Positions 26,627 to 35,756 of a stretch of DNA of 64,000 nucleotides are shown piece after piece (within the stretch, counting starts at the first letter, position 1; each line of letters starts with the position of its first letter). The stretch covers positions 60,113-124,112 of the forward strand of contig NZ_QGGH01000015.1 of the NCBI RefSeq assembly GCF_003148495.1. Direction: 5' to 3'. A program made the translations under genes and the position numbers. The notes under the pieces were generated by a model. The model was not told the origin of the DNA. It saw nothing but the letters and a program-made list of their open reading frames with translations, and did no database searches. The DNA is from Mesorhizobium loti (GTDB taxonomy: Bacteria > Pseudomonadota > Alphaproteobacteria > Rhizobiales > Rhizobiaceae).

Positions 26627-28168
26627 ATGCCGCAATCGGCCGAAAAAATTCTCGACCATGCTCCCCTGTTCCGCGAGCCGGAATACAGACAAATGCTTGC
26701 CGAGAAGAAACTGAATTTCGAATGTCCGCACCCTGATCAGATCGTCACCGATCAACGCGAATTGACCAAGACTTGGGAATACCGTGAAAAGAACCTCGCT
26801 CGCGAGGCGCTTGTCATAAACCCCGCCAAGGCCTGCCAGCCGCTCGGCGCGGTGTTCGCGGCCGCGGGCTTCGAGAAGACCATGTCTTTCGTTCACGGTA
26901 GCCAGGGCTGCGTTGCCTACTACCGCTCGCATCTGTCGCGACATTTCAAGGAGCCTTCGTCAGCGGTTTCCTCCTCGATGACCGAGGACGCGGCAGTGTT
27001 TGGCGGCCTGAAGAACATGGTCGACGGGCTCGCCAATACCTACAAGCTCTACGACCCCAAGATGATCGCCGTCTCGACCACCTGCATGGCCGAAGTCATT
27101 GGCGACGACCTGCGCAGCTTCATAGAGAACGCCAAGAACGAAGGCTCGGTCCCGAGCGACTTCGACGTGCCTTTCGCTCATACGCCTGCCTTCGTCGGCA
27201 GCCATGTCGATGGCTATGACGGCATGGTGAAGGGCGTGCTGGAGCATTTCTGGAAGGGCAGCGAGCGCTCGCAAGCCGCTGGGACCATCAACATCATTCC
27301 AGGCTTCGACGGATTCTGCGTCGGAAACAACCGGGAACTCAAGCGCCTCCTCGACCTGATGGGTGTCACCTATACCGTCATTCAGGACGCCTCAGACCAG
27401 TTCGACACTCCGTCGGACGGCGAATACCGCATGTATGACGGTGGCACCAAGATCGAAGACGTGAAAGGGGCACTCAACGCGGAGACGACGCTGTCGCTGC
27501 AGCATTACAACACCCGCAAGACGCTGGAATATTGCAACGAGGTCGGGCAGGCGACGGCATCCTTCCACTATCCGCTGGGTGTCCAGGCGACCGACGAATT
27601 CCTGATGAAGGTCTCGGCAATTTCCGGCCAAGAGATCCCCGAGACAATCCGGATGGAGCGCGGCCGACTGGTTGACGCCATGGCGGACAGCCAGTCATGG
27701 CTGCACGGCAAGAAGTACGCAATCTATGGGGATCCGGACTTCGTCTACGCCATGGCCCGCTTCGTCATGGAGACCGGCGGCGAGCCGACACATTGCCTCG
27801 CGACCAACGGCACATCGGCCTGGGAGGCCGAGATGAAGGAATTGCTTGCATCCTCGTCCTTCGGGCAGGATGCCCAGATCTGGGCGGGCAAGGATCTCTG
27901 GGCGATGCGTTCCCTGCTGTTTACAGAGCCGGTGGACCTGCTAATCGGCAATTCCTATGGCAAGTATCTGGAGCGCGATACCGGCACGCCGCTGATCCGG
28001 CTGATGTTTCCAATCTTCGACCGGCACCATCACCATCGCTTTCCCCTCATGGGCTACCAGGGTGGATTACGCGTGCTGACGACGATCCTCGACAAGATAT
28101 TCGACAAGCTCGATCGCGAGACGAGCGAAACGGGCGTGACGGACTATTCCTATGACCTCACCCGCTAA
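26627..28168 (+). CDS. nifK: Nitrogenase molybdenum-iron protein beta chain NifK
   Basis: A 513-residue protein. P-cluster segments are KACQPLGAVFAAAGF and VHGSQGCVAYYRSHLSRHF, with the later VSTTCMAEVIGDDL conserved. It pairs with NifD in the dinitrogenase tetramer. The ATG at 26627 follows GGAAAAGGTG and begins MPQSAEKILDH as in other rhizobia. Confidence 0.98.
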   Translation: MPQSAEKILDHAPLFREPEYRQMLAEKKLNFECPHPDQIVTDQRELTKTWEYREKNLAREALVINPAKACQPLGAVFAAAGFEKTMSFVHGSQGCVAYYRSHLSRHFKEPSSAVSSSMTEDAAVFGGLKNMVDGLANTYKLYDPKMIAVSTTCMAEVIGDDLRSFIENAKNEGSVPSDFDVPFAHTPAFVGSHVDGYDGMVKGVLEHFWKGSERSQAAGTINIIPGFDGFCVGNNRELKRLLDLMGVTYTVIQDASDQFDTPSDGEYRMYDGGTKIEDVKGALNAETTLSLQHYNTRKTLEYCNEVGQATASFHYPLGVQATDEFLMKVSAISGQEIPETIRMERGRLVDAMADSQSWLHGKKYAIYGDPDFVYAMARFVMETGGEPTHCLATNGTSAWEAEMKELLASSSFGQDAQIWAGKDLWAMRSLLFTEPVDLLIGNSYGKYLERDTGTPLIRLMFPIFDRHHHHRFPLMGYQGGLRVLTTILDKIFDKLDRETSETGVTDYSYDLTR

Positions 28169-28194
28169 GCCCGTACCGGCTTTTCGTCGAGGCC

Positions 28195-28212
28195 GTCCAT
28201 TGCCCAATGGAC
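28195..28212 (+). other. Perfect hairpin just upstream of nifE
   Basis: GTCCATTG and CAATGGAC form an 8-bp stem with a two-base loop, ending three bases before the nifE ribosome-binding region (CGGAGA). It may mark mRNA processing between nifHDK and nifEN or modulate nifE translation. Confidence 0.5.
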
Positions 28213-28228
28213 TTCGGAGACTGACGCA

Positions 28229-29719
28229 ATGACCTCGCTCAGTGCCAAGATCCAGGACGTTTTCGACGAGCCCGCCTGTGATACCAACCGCGGCAAGGAT
28301 GCCAAAGCGCGCAAGCAGGGCTGCTCGAAGCCGCTGACCCCCGGGGCGGCAGCCGGCGGCTGCGCCTTTGACGGCGCCAAGATCGTCCTGCAGCCGATCA
28401 CCGACGTTGCGCACCTGGTCCACGCGCCGCTCGCCTGCGAGGGCAATTCCTGGGACAACAGAGGCGCAGCTTCGTCCGGGCCAACCCTGTGGCGGACAAG
28501 CTTCACAACCGACCTCACCGAACTCGACGTCGTGATGGGGCAGGGCGAGCGGAAGCTCTTCAGGGCGATCCGCGAGATCAAGGATACATATGCGCCGCCG
28601 GCAGTCTTCGTCTATTCGACCTGCGTGACGGCGCTGATCGGCGACGACATCGAGGCCGTGTGCAAACGCGCGGCCGAAAAATTCGGCTTGGCCGTGGTGC
28701 CGATCAATGCGCCGGGCTTGGCCGGCTCCAAGAACCTCGGCAACAAACTCGCCGCCGAAGCGTTGCTCGATCATGTCATCGGCACGGTGGAACCCGACGA
28801 CGCCCGGCCCTACGACATCAACATCCTTGGCGAATTCAACCTCTCCGGCGAATTCTGGCTGGTGAAGCCGCTGCTTGATCGGCTCGGCATCCGGGTGCGC
28901 GCCTGCATTCCGGGCGATGCGCGTTACATCGACGTTGCATCCGCGCACCGCGCCCGGGCGGCTATGATGGTGTGCTCGAGCGCACTCATCAATCTGGCCC
29001 GCAAGATGGAGGAGCGTTGGGACATCCCGTTCTTCGAGGGCTCCTTCTACGGCATAACCGATACCTCCGAAGCACTTCGCAACATTGCTGAGCTGCTGGT
29101 GAAGAAGGGCGCCGATGCGGAGATCCTCGATCGCACAGAGACGCTGATTGCCGAGCAGGAGGCGATTGCGTGGAAGAAGCTCGAGGCCTACCGCCGGCGG
29201 CTTCAAGGCAAGCGCGTGCTGCTCAATACAGGCGGTGTGAAGTCCTGGTCAGTCGTCCACGCGCTGATGGAGATCGGCATGGAGATCGTCGGCACCTCGG
29301 TCAAGAAATCCACAGTCGAAGACAAGGAGCGGATCAAACGGATCCTCAAGGACGAAAACCACATGTTCGAGCAGATGGCAGCGCGCGATCTCTACGCCAT
29401 GCTCTCAAAACACAAGGCCGACATCATGCTGTCGGGCGGGCGTACGCAATTCGTCGCCCTGAAGGCCAAGACACCCTGGCTCGATATCAACCAGGAGCGC
29501 CAACATCCTTATGCCGGCTATGACGGCATGGTGGAACTTGTACGGCAGATCGACCTCGCCATTCATAACCCGATCTGGGGCCAGGTGCGGGAGCCGGCGC
29601 CATGGGATTGCCAGCCTGCCGGGGAGGACGATCTGGCGAGTAGGAAGAACGGGACAGCGACTGTGAACGCTTTCAATGAATTCGCCGGCGCGACGGCTCA
29701 CCGCTTCAGCGACCGATGA
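28229..29719 (+). CDS. nifE: FeMo-cofactor scaffold protein NifE
   Basis: A 496-residue NifD paralogue with QGCSKPLTPGAAAGGCAFDGAK near the N-terminus, HAPLACEGNSW and VYSTCVTALIGDDIEAVC, the usual NifE landmarks. With NifN it forms the tetramer on which NifB-co is matured to FeMo-co. It continues the operon 60 bases after nifK. Confidence 0.97.
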   Translation: MTSLSAKIQDVFDEPACDTNRGKDAKARKQGCSKPLTPGAAAGGCAFDGAKIVLQPITDVAHLVHAPLACEGNSWDNRGAASSGPTLWRTSFTTDLTELDVVMGQGERKLFRAIREIKDTYAPPAVFVYSTCVTALIGDDIEAVCKRAAEKFGLAVVPINAPGLAGSKNLGNKLAAEALLDHVIGTVEPDDARPYDINILGEFNLSGEFWLVKPLLDRLGIRVRACIPGDARYIDVASAHRARAAMMVCSSALINLARKMEERWDIPFFEGSFYGITDTSEALRNIAELLVKKGADAEILDRTETLIAEQEAIAWKKLEAYRRRLQGKRVLLNTGGVKSWSVVHALMEIGMEIVGTSVKKSTVEDKERIKRILKDENHMFEQMAARDLYAMLSKHKADIMLSGGRTQFVALKAKTPWLDINQERQHPYAGYDGMVELVRQIDLAIHNPIWGQVREPAPWDCQPAGEDDLASRKNGTATVNAFNEFAGATAHRFSDR

Positions 29720-29728
29720 GGAAATCCG

Positions 29729-31111
29729 ATGGTCCGCATCCTTCGCAATACCAAATCAGCGGCCGTCAACCCGCTGAAGTCGTCGCAGCCGCTGGGTGCC
29801 GCCTTCGCTTTTCTTGGAGTCGAGGGTGCGATGCCCCTGTTCCACGGCAGCCAAGGCTGCACCAGCTTCGCGCTCGTGCTCTTCGTGCGGCATTTCAAGG
29901 AAGCGATCCCCTTGCAGACAACGGCGATGGATGAGGTGGCAACCATACTCGGCGGAGCGGACCATCTGGAAGAGGCGATCCTCAACCTCAAAACCCGCAC
30001 TAAGCCAAAGCTGATAGGAGTGTGCACGACCGCGCTGGTGGAGACCCGTGGCGAAGACTGCGCGAGTGATATCGCCAACGTCAAGCTGAAGCATGCGGAA
30101 GAGCTCGCGGGTACGGAGGTTGTGCTGGCCAACACGCCTGATTTCGGCGGCGCTATCGAAGAAGGCTGGGCCAAGGCTGTCGCGGCGATGATCGAAGGGA
30201 TTACACGGTCGGGCGCACGGACCCGGCAGCCGAAGAAGATCGCGATCCTGCCCGGATGCAACCTCACTGTCGCTGACGTCGAGCATTTGCGTGACATGGT
30301 TGAAAGTTTTGGGCTCAAGCCGGTTATCCTGCCGGACGTCTCCGGCTCACTCGACGGCACGGTTCCTGACCGCTGGGTAACCACCACCTATGGCGGCACC
30401 AGCGTCGAGGAAATCCGCGAGCTTGGCACGGCCGCGCAATGCATCGTCATCGGCGAGCACATGCGCCACCCGGCGAAGACGCTGCACGGGTTGACCGGCG
30501 TGCCTTACGCGGTGTTCCAGTCGCTGACCGGATTGAAGGCCGTCGACCGGTTCGTCTCGCTGCTATCGGCGGTTTCGGGTGCGGCGGTGCCGGACGGGGT
30601 TCGCCGTCACCGGGCGCAATTGGAGGATGCATTGCTCGACGGACATTTCCATTTCGGAGGCAAGAGAATTGCGATCGCTGCGGAACCAGACCAACTCTAT
30701 CAACTCGCAACCTTCTTCACCGGCATGGGCTGCGAAATCGCAGCGGCGGTCACGACGACCGATATGTCGAAGATTCTGCAAAAAGTACCGGCGGACTGGG
30801 TTCAGATCGGCGATCTCGGCGATTTGGAAGTTCTTGCAGCGGGCGCGGATCTTCTCGTTACGCATTCCCACGGTCGCCAGGCGTCGCGACGCCTTGGCAT
30901 TCCGCTCATGCGCGTCGGCTTCCCGATCTTCGACCGGCTCGGCAGCCAGCACAAGCTCACGATCCTCTATCGGGGGACGCGCGACCTGATCTTCGATGTT
31001 GCCAACATCTTCCAGGCCAATCAGCACGCGCCGACGCCTGAGGCGCTTGATCCATTCCGGAAACGAGAAATGCCAGATGAGCTCCGTTCGTCGCCTCTCA
31101 CTCGTCACTGA
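29729..31111 (+). CDS. nifN: FeMo-cofactor scaffold protein NifN
   Basis: A 460-residue NifK paralogue with NPLKSSQPLGAAFAFLGVEGAMPLFHGSQGC near the start and ILPGCNLTVADVEHL in the middle. It is the partner of NifE. Only nine bases separate it from nifE, and its end overlaps the start of nifX by 35 bases. Confidence 0.97.
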   Translation: MVRILRNTKSAAVNPLKSSQPLGAAFAFLGVEGAMPLFHGSQGCTSFALVLFVRHFKEAIPLQTTAMDEVATILGGADHLEEAILNLKTRTKPKLIGVCTTALVETRGEDCASDIANVKLKHAEELAGTEVVLANTPDFGGAIEEGWAKAVAAMIEGITRSGARTRQPKKIAILPGCNLTVADVEHLRDMVESFGLKPVILPDVSGSLDGTVPDRWVTTTYGGTSVEEIRELGTAAQCIVIGEHMRHPAKTLHGLTGVPYAVFQSLTGLKAVDRFVSLLSAVSGAAVPDGVRRHRAQLEDALLDGHFHFGGKRIAIAAEPDQLYQLATFFTGMGCEIAAAVTTTDMSKILQKVPADWVQIGDLGDLEVLAAGADLLVTHSHGRQASRRLGIPLMRVGFPIFDRLGSQHKLTILYRGTRDLIFDVANIFQANQHAPTPEALDPFRKREMPDELRSSPLTRH

Positions 31112-31574
31112 CGAGGTTCACGCACCAATGCCGGAACGACGAGTAGGCGCATTGCGCGTAGCCATCGCCACGCAAGACATGAAGAATCTCAATGCTCATT
31201 TCGGGTCGGCCAAGCGCTTTGCTGTCTACGACGTGACGCGCGAGGAGTGGCATCTCGTGGAAGCCGTGGCCTTCGATGACGTTTCCGATGAGAGCGGGAA
31301 GCGTCGGACCGAGGGCGATGACCGCGTCACGCCGAAGGTGGAGGCGCTGAAGGGCTGCCATCTGCTGTTTTGTCTGGCCATCGGCGGGCCTTCGGCAGCC
31401 AAGGTTATTTCGGCAAAAATCCATCCAATCAAGGTGCCGCAGCCACAAACCATCCAAGAGGTGCTGTTGCGCACGCAGACGATGCTGAGGACATGTCCTC
31501 CGCCCTGGCTGCGCAAGGTGCTGGCCGAAGCTGGTGTCGCCGAAAAGAAACCCTCCTTCGAGGATGAGGACTGA
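31077..31574 (+). CDS. nifX: FeMo-cofactor carrier protein NifX
   Basis: A 165-residue protein with the dinitrogenase iron-molybdenum cofactor-binding fold: RVAIATQDMKNLNAHFGSAKRFAVYDV and GCHLLFCLAIGGPSAAKVI. NifX binds NifB-co/VK-cluster during transfer to NifEN. The proposed ATG lies inside the end of nifN; a shorter start at 31128 (MPERRVGALRVAI) cannot be excluded. Confidence 0.95.
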   Translation: MSSVRRLSLVTDEVHAPMPERRVGALRVAIATQDMKNLNAHFGSAKRFAVYDVTREEWHLVEAVAFDDVSDESGKRRTEGDDRVTPKVEALKGCHLLFCLAIGGPSAAKVISAKIHPIKVPQPQTIQEVLLRTQTMLRTCPPPWLRKVLAEAGVAEKKPSFEDED

Positions 31575-31591
31575 AACAAGGAAAGAGCAAA

Positions 31592-32071
31592 ATGTTTGAA
31601 GTCGCGATCAGCCCTGCTGTCAACGATGACGAGGCGGCCCTTGCCAGCCCTTTCGTCAAGTGCCTCGTGCGGCTGATCCTTGCTCAAGATTCGCACGGGT
31701 CGTGGGACGGCAAAGCGGACACCGAGTTGCTGGCCGACTTCATCGTCAGCAAGGAACGGCGTCGTACGATCCCGATCATCGGCGATCCCGATCCGGACGT
31801 GCTGTGGAGGCTCGACAAGTTTTACACTGCCGTCGCCCTTGCGATCGAGGAGCGCTCCGGCCTGATGGCATCGCCGATGATCGAAATGAGCCATGAGGGG
31901 TTCGGGCGCGTGCTTTTCACCGCCGGGCGGCTGGTCGTTCTGTCCAAGACCGTGCGCGACGTCCATCGATTCGGCTTCGAGACGTTCTGCAAACTCGCCG
32001 CGGCCGGTACGAAACTGGTCGACGATGCCATCGCAGCCATCGACGCCTATCCCGAGGTGGCACGGGCATGA
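31592..32071 (+). CDS. NifX-associated nitrogen fixation protein (DUF269 family)
   Basis: A 159-residue protein typical of the small DUF269 family encoded after nifX: FVKCLVRLILAQDSHGSWDGK, LLADFIVSKERRRTIPIIGDPDPDVLWRLDKFYTAVALAIEE. Its exact role in nitrogen fixation is not known. A broken second copy lies at 45658-46065. It has an AAGGAAAGAGC ribosome site and is in operon with nifX. Confidence 0.93.
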   Translation: MFEVAISPAVNDDEAALASPFVKCLVRLILAQDSHGSWDGKADTELLADFIVSKERRRTIPIIGDPDPDVLWRLDKFYTAVALAIEERSGLMASPMIEMSHEGFGRVLFTAGRLVVLSKTVRDVHRFGFETFCKLAAAGTKLVDDAIAAIDAYPEVARA

Positions 32072-32095
32072 AACCAATTTTCGAGCAAGAGGATC

Positions 32096-32881
32096 ATGTC
32101 AGGCCTTGAGGAGCCGCGATGGCCAGCCCACGCGGCCGACGCGGTCGAGGCCAATGTGGTTCTCGGGGTAGCGCTGATGAAGCCACTCGTCCTGATCTGT
32201 TCGCAAGATGCGGAGTTCTATCTGTTCCTCAGCCACATACTGGGGGTGGACGGCTTCGTCAGTGAGCCGGCAGGCGGCGCCAAGGAAGCACTTGCAAAGG
32301 CCGACGAACGGGAATTCCAGGCCGTGGTGCTGGACTGCGGTCCAACGAGCCTTACCGGGTCCGCAATCTGTGCTCGGCTCAAGCGGGAACCCCGGACCGG
32401 CGGCCTGCCCATCATTGCCCTGATCGCGCCCGGCGCCGAGAACCAGCACCTTGATCTGTTGAAGGCCGGCATTGACGAGAGCTTTGTGCGGCCAATGGCG
32501 CCGGCCAAGCTGCTCGATTATCTGCGGACGAGGCTGGCGCTGCCGAAGCCGGGTTCAAACGGGATTGAAAACAGCAGTTGGCTTTCCTTTGGCAGCCTTG
32601 AGATGAAGCTCGATGCCCACCGGGTTTGCAGCAATGGCCATGACATCCATCTCGGACCGATCGAGTTCAATGTGCTGCGGCATTTGCTCGAGGCTCCCGG
32701 CAAGGTCTTCAGCCGGGACGAGCTGATCGGCGCGGCCTGGCCGGCCAATATCCATGTCGGTGAACGCACAGTCGATGTCCATATCAGTCGGCTCAGAAAG
32801 GCGCTGGAGACGGCCTCGCCCGGTATCGTCATCCGCACCGTCAGGTCGGCCGGCTACTCGCTCGAGAAACTGGACGGCTGA
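32096..32881 (+). CDS. OmpR-type response regulator with atypical receiver
   Basis: 261 residues from the ATG at 32096, or 234 from the ATG at 32177, which begins MKPLVLICSQDAEF, the normal receiver start. The receiver keeps the phospho-acceptor aspartate (AVVLDCGP) but the usual lysine near its end is arginine (SFVRPMAP) and the acidic pair is reduced. The C-terminal winged helix is complete (GPIEFNVLRHLLEAPGKVFSRDELI, VDVHISRLRKAL). No sensor kinase is adjacent. The first 27 codons look like the start of a CCE_0567-type nif gene joined here by recombination, so 32177 may be the true start. Confidence 0.87.
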   Translation: MSGLEEPRWPAHAADAVEANVVLGVALMKPLVLICSQDAEFYLFLSHILGVDGFVSEPAGGAKEALAKADEREFQAVVLDCGPTSLTGSAICARLKREPRTGGLPIIALIAPGAENQHLDLLKAGIDESFVRPMAPAKLLDYLRTRLALPKPGSNGIENSSWLSFGSLEMKLDAHRVCSNGHDIHLGPIEFNVLRHLLEAPGKVFSRDELIGAAWPANIHVGERTVDVHISRLRKALETASPGIVIRTVRSAGYSLEKLDG

Positions 32882-32958
32882 ATTGAGTGCCGAGTGTGGT
32901 GTGAGCCGGTCTTGCGGCCCGAAACGCCCTTATGGAACACTCGGGAAGAAGCGGGAAA

Positions 32959-33846
32959 ATGGGCTTTAAAACGGTACTCTGTTTGACCGGCGCTGACCAT
33001 TCCGATCAGGACGTCAGAACTGCTGCCAGTTTGTGTGCGGAAATCGGCGCGCACCTCTCCGTACTGATTATACCCCCTCCGACGCTCCTTATGTCGCATC
33101 GGCGGATCGGAGATCGTGCCCCCGAGTGGCCGGTACGACATGGACAAGCAATTGCCAAATTGAACGACCGGTTTCGGCAAATCGATCGATTTACACAGGA
33201 CGCGGTCAGACGGGAAAAGCGCTGCGGAGATATCGAGAAACTGCTGGAATCCATGTCGCTCGCCTATAACGTTGACACCGACTATTACGATCCGGCCAGC
33301 CTCGGTGAAGTGGCACGACAGCGCGCTCTCTGCGCCGACATCACGATCATCGGACCGGGGCTCCTCAACGACGAGAATCTCGGACCTCCTGTGGTCAACG
33401 GCTGCTTGTTCGATACGGGAAAACCGGTGCTCGTTGTGCCGAAGGGTGCTGAGGCGACGCTGTGGCCACGGCGTGTCCTGGTCGGTTGGGATTCGCGAGT
33501 CGAGGCGTCCCGTGCGGTTCGGGAAGCGCTGGGTCTCCTATGCGCTGCTGAGGAAGTTCATGTCGCCCTGGTCGATCCGAAGGCCAACTACAACGGGAAC
33601 GGGGCGGAGCCCGGAGCCGACATCGCTGCCTATCTCACTCGGCACGGTGCTCGGGTGTCGGTTGACGTACTGCCAAGTGCCGGCAAACCGGCGGCCACGG
33701 TGCTTGCTCAGCACGCAACCGACATTTCTGCCGACATGATAGTCATGGGCGCTTATGGCAACCGCCGGCTGCGTGAGCGGATCTTCGGCGGTGTGACCAG
33801 ATGGATCTTTGAAAAGCCGACATTGCCGCTGTTTTTGGCTCGATGA
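32959..33846 (+). CDS. Universal stress protein (double UspA domain)
   Basis: A 295-residue protein of two UspA-like halves. The second carries the ATP-binding pattern GAYGNRRLRERIFGGVT. The first, beginning MGFKTVLCLTG, is more diverged. Such proteins are common near nitrogen-fixation and micro-oxic genes and help survival under low oxygen or stress. The ATG at 32959 follows GAAGAAGCGGG; an ATG nine codons earlier is possible. Confidence 0.88.
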   Translation: MGFKTVLCLTGADHSDQDVRTAASLCAEIGAHLSVLIIPPPTLLMSHRRIGDRAPEWPVRHGQAIAKLNDRFRQIDRFTQDAVRREKRCGDIEKLLESMSLAYNVDTDYYDPASLGEVARQRALCADITIIGPGLLNDENLGPPVVNGCLFDTGKPVLVVPKGAEATLWPRRVLVGWDSRVEASRAVREALGLLCAAEEVHVALVDPKANYNGNGAEPGADIAAYLTRHGARVSVDVLPSAGKPAATVLAQHATDISADMIVMGAYGNRRLRERIFGGVTRWIFEKPTLPLFLAR

Positions 33847-34019
33847 CGGTTCCGGACCCGCACCGATGCTGTTCAAAGCTCTACTGTGACGCCTGCATCC
33901 ATACGTAGATGGGCTCCATCGAAATAATCGATCTTACGAAGAGTAACGAACATGAAAAGCATTGCTCGGGAGGCGACGCCCGCCGGAAATCTCTCCAGTC
34001 ATGCGCAAGGCGGAGGTGG

Positions 34020-34646
34020 AACGGCCAGAGAGTGACCAGTGTCAGCCTCGACAATGGCGACAGGCTGGAAGTCGGCATCGTCGTCAACTCAGCCGGGCCG
34101 AATGCCGGCACGGTGGCTGCCATAGCGGGGCTGGTGTTGCCGGTCGAGCCGCGCAAGCGCAACGTCTTCGTCTTCGAGGCGCGCGACAAATATGCCGACA
34201 TGCCGCTTCTGGTTGATCCCTCCGGCATCTATGTCAGGCCGGAAGGCTCGGTCTATCTCACTTGCGGCGCCGAACCGGAAGAAGGCGACGGCCCGGCCGA
34301 CCCCACCGATTTCGAGGTCGACTGGCCGCTTTTCGAAGAGGTGATCTGGCCGGTGCTGGCGACCCGCATTCCCGCCTTCGAAGCGATCAAGCCGACACGC
34401 GCCTGGGCCGGCCACTACGACTACAACACGCTCGACCAGAACGCGGTGATCGGCCCGCATCCGCAGGTTAAGAATTTCCTCTTCGCCAATGGTTTTTCCG
34501 TTCACGGCCTGCAGCAGGCGCCGGCGGTCGGCAAGGCGCTGGCCGAGCTGATCGTGCACGGCGGCTACCGCACGGTGGACTGCTCGGCGTTTGGGTACAG
34601 CCGTGTCGCTGAAGGGCGGGCGTTCAGGGAATTGAATGTGATCTAA
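34020..34646 (+). pseudogene. FAD-dependent oxidoreductase (DAO family), C-terminal remnant
   Basis: About 205 codons match the C-terminal part of glycine/sarcosine-oxidase-like flavoproteins: VVNSAGPNAGTVAAIAG, SGIYVRPEGSVYLTCGAEPEEGDG, AWAGHYDYNTLDQNAVIGPHP and the FAD-contacting FANGFSVHGLQQAPAVGKALAELI. The N-terminal FAD-binding half with the GxGxxG motif is missing, and the open frame upstream of 34020 is unrelated. A truncated gene. Confidence 0.82.
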
Positions 34647-35330
34647 CGCTGGCGGGACAGCCCCCCTCTCTGGCCTGCCGCCCATCTCCCCCGCAAGGGG
34701 GGAGACCGGCAGCTTCCCTGGCGGCTCCAAACTTCTAGCCTTGGAGATTGGCGAAGGCAGCGATGACGGCCAATTTCCCCCCCTTGCGGGCGCGGTCAGC
34801 GGGGTCCTTGCCTTTGGCGATGCATGTCGTGGCTGGACCGGGTGAGGTGAGTCCGGCCCGTCTACCCAGCCTCTGCGCCCGCCCCGAAGCCGCTCGCCCG
34901 AACGCTGCGCTACAGCACGCGCAGGGACGCGACCCCAGTGAAGGCATACTCCAGCGTGGCTTCGCCAATTCCGTTTCGTTGGCCCCCTCAAGGCGGTCTT
35001 CCAACCGAAGGCCGAACGCGCCAATTCGCCAGCCAACTCCATCAACGACTGTCTAAATCCGCAACCTGGGGCGGTTCGCTCGAGCTCGTTTGCTTGAGCA
35101 CGGCACAGACGGGATCGCGAGTACGATGCCGCGGAATGGGAATGCACCCATGCTTGGGCACGAGGGCCCCGAGCCAACGCGCATCCCGCCAATCGGCGTC
35201 GTCACGTTCGAGATACATCACCGGCTGCTCGGCGCTTTTACGCTCGCATATGCGCCGGCACGCCGCTGGCGATCGATGACGCATCTGCCGACGAGGCTGC
35301 TCGTTCCACGAAAAAGCGATAAGCGCGAGA
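34647..35330. other. Intergenic region with rhizobial repeat sequences
   Basis: No convincing gene in about 680 bases. The left part holds a short GC-rich repeat of the CATCTCCCCCGCAAGGGGGG kind, common between rhizobial genes. A 31-base repeat shared with 41428-41458 follows (listed separately). The right part has open frames on both strands with no recognisable family. Confidence 0.55.
34818..34848 (+). repeat. 31-base dispersed repeat, copy 1
   Basis: CGATGCATGTCGTGGCTGGA followed by CCGGGTGAGGT. Copy 2 at 41428-41458 differs at two positions. Both copies lie behind truncated FAD-oxidoreductase genes. Confidence 0.7.
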
Positions 35331-35732
35331 TCAATGGGCAACCTCGTCGGGATCGAAAAGAGCGCTAAACCGGGTTGCTAGATCAATCCAGGGTGCCGCG
35401 TCGCCGCTCTCTGAAGCTATTCGAACGACCGCCGCCAGATAATCGGTAAAAGCCTTCAGTCTTATGGCGCCTTGCTCTGAGAGGCAGTCAATGGCGTCAA
35501 GCCGCTGGTAAACGGCAGCGAGCATATGTTGCACCAAAAGCAGGGAGGATGGGCAAGGGCAATCGCTCTTACTCGCGAGGCGCTTGCACTCGCTGCAAAG
35601 CGGCGGAATGTCCTCTAAGGCTAGGTAGCTGGAAAGACGTTGTATGAGATTGTCAGTGGCGTTCCTTGTCGAGAAGCCGTCCACCAGCTCCCCATCGCGT
35701 TGGTTCAATGAGATATCACTATAAAAGTTCAT
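35331..35732 (-). CDS. Hypothetical protein downstream of acetoacetate decarboxylase
   Basis: A 133-residue protein of unknown family. It has a good ribosome site (GGAAAGGAAGA) eight bases before ATG and lies 24 bases behind the acetoacetate decarboxylase gene on the same strand, so they are likely cotranscribed. Three cysteines in CSECKRLASKSDCPCP hint at metal binding. No signal peptide or membrane helix is evident. Real gene likely; function unknown. Confidence 0.6.
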   Translation of the reverse strand: MNFYSDISLNQRDGELVDGFSTRNATDNLIQRLSSYLALEDIPPLCSECKRLASKSDCPCPSSLLLVQHMLAAVYQRLDAIDCLSEQGAIRLKAFTDYLAAVVRIASESGDAAPWIDLATRFSALFDPDEVAH

Positions 35733-35756
35733 GGTTCTTCCTTTCCGATGGCGAGG

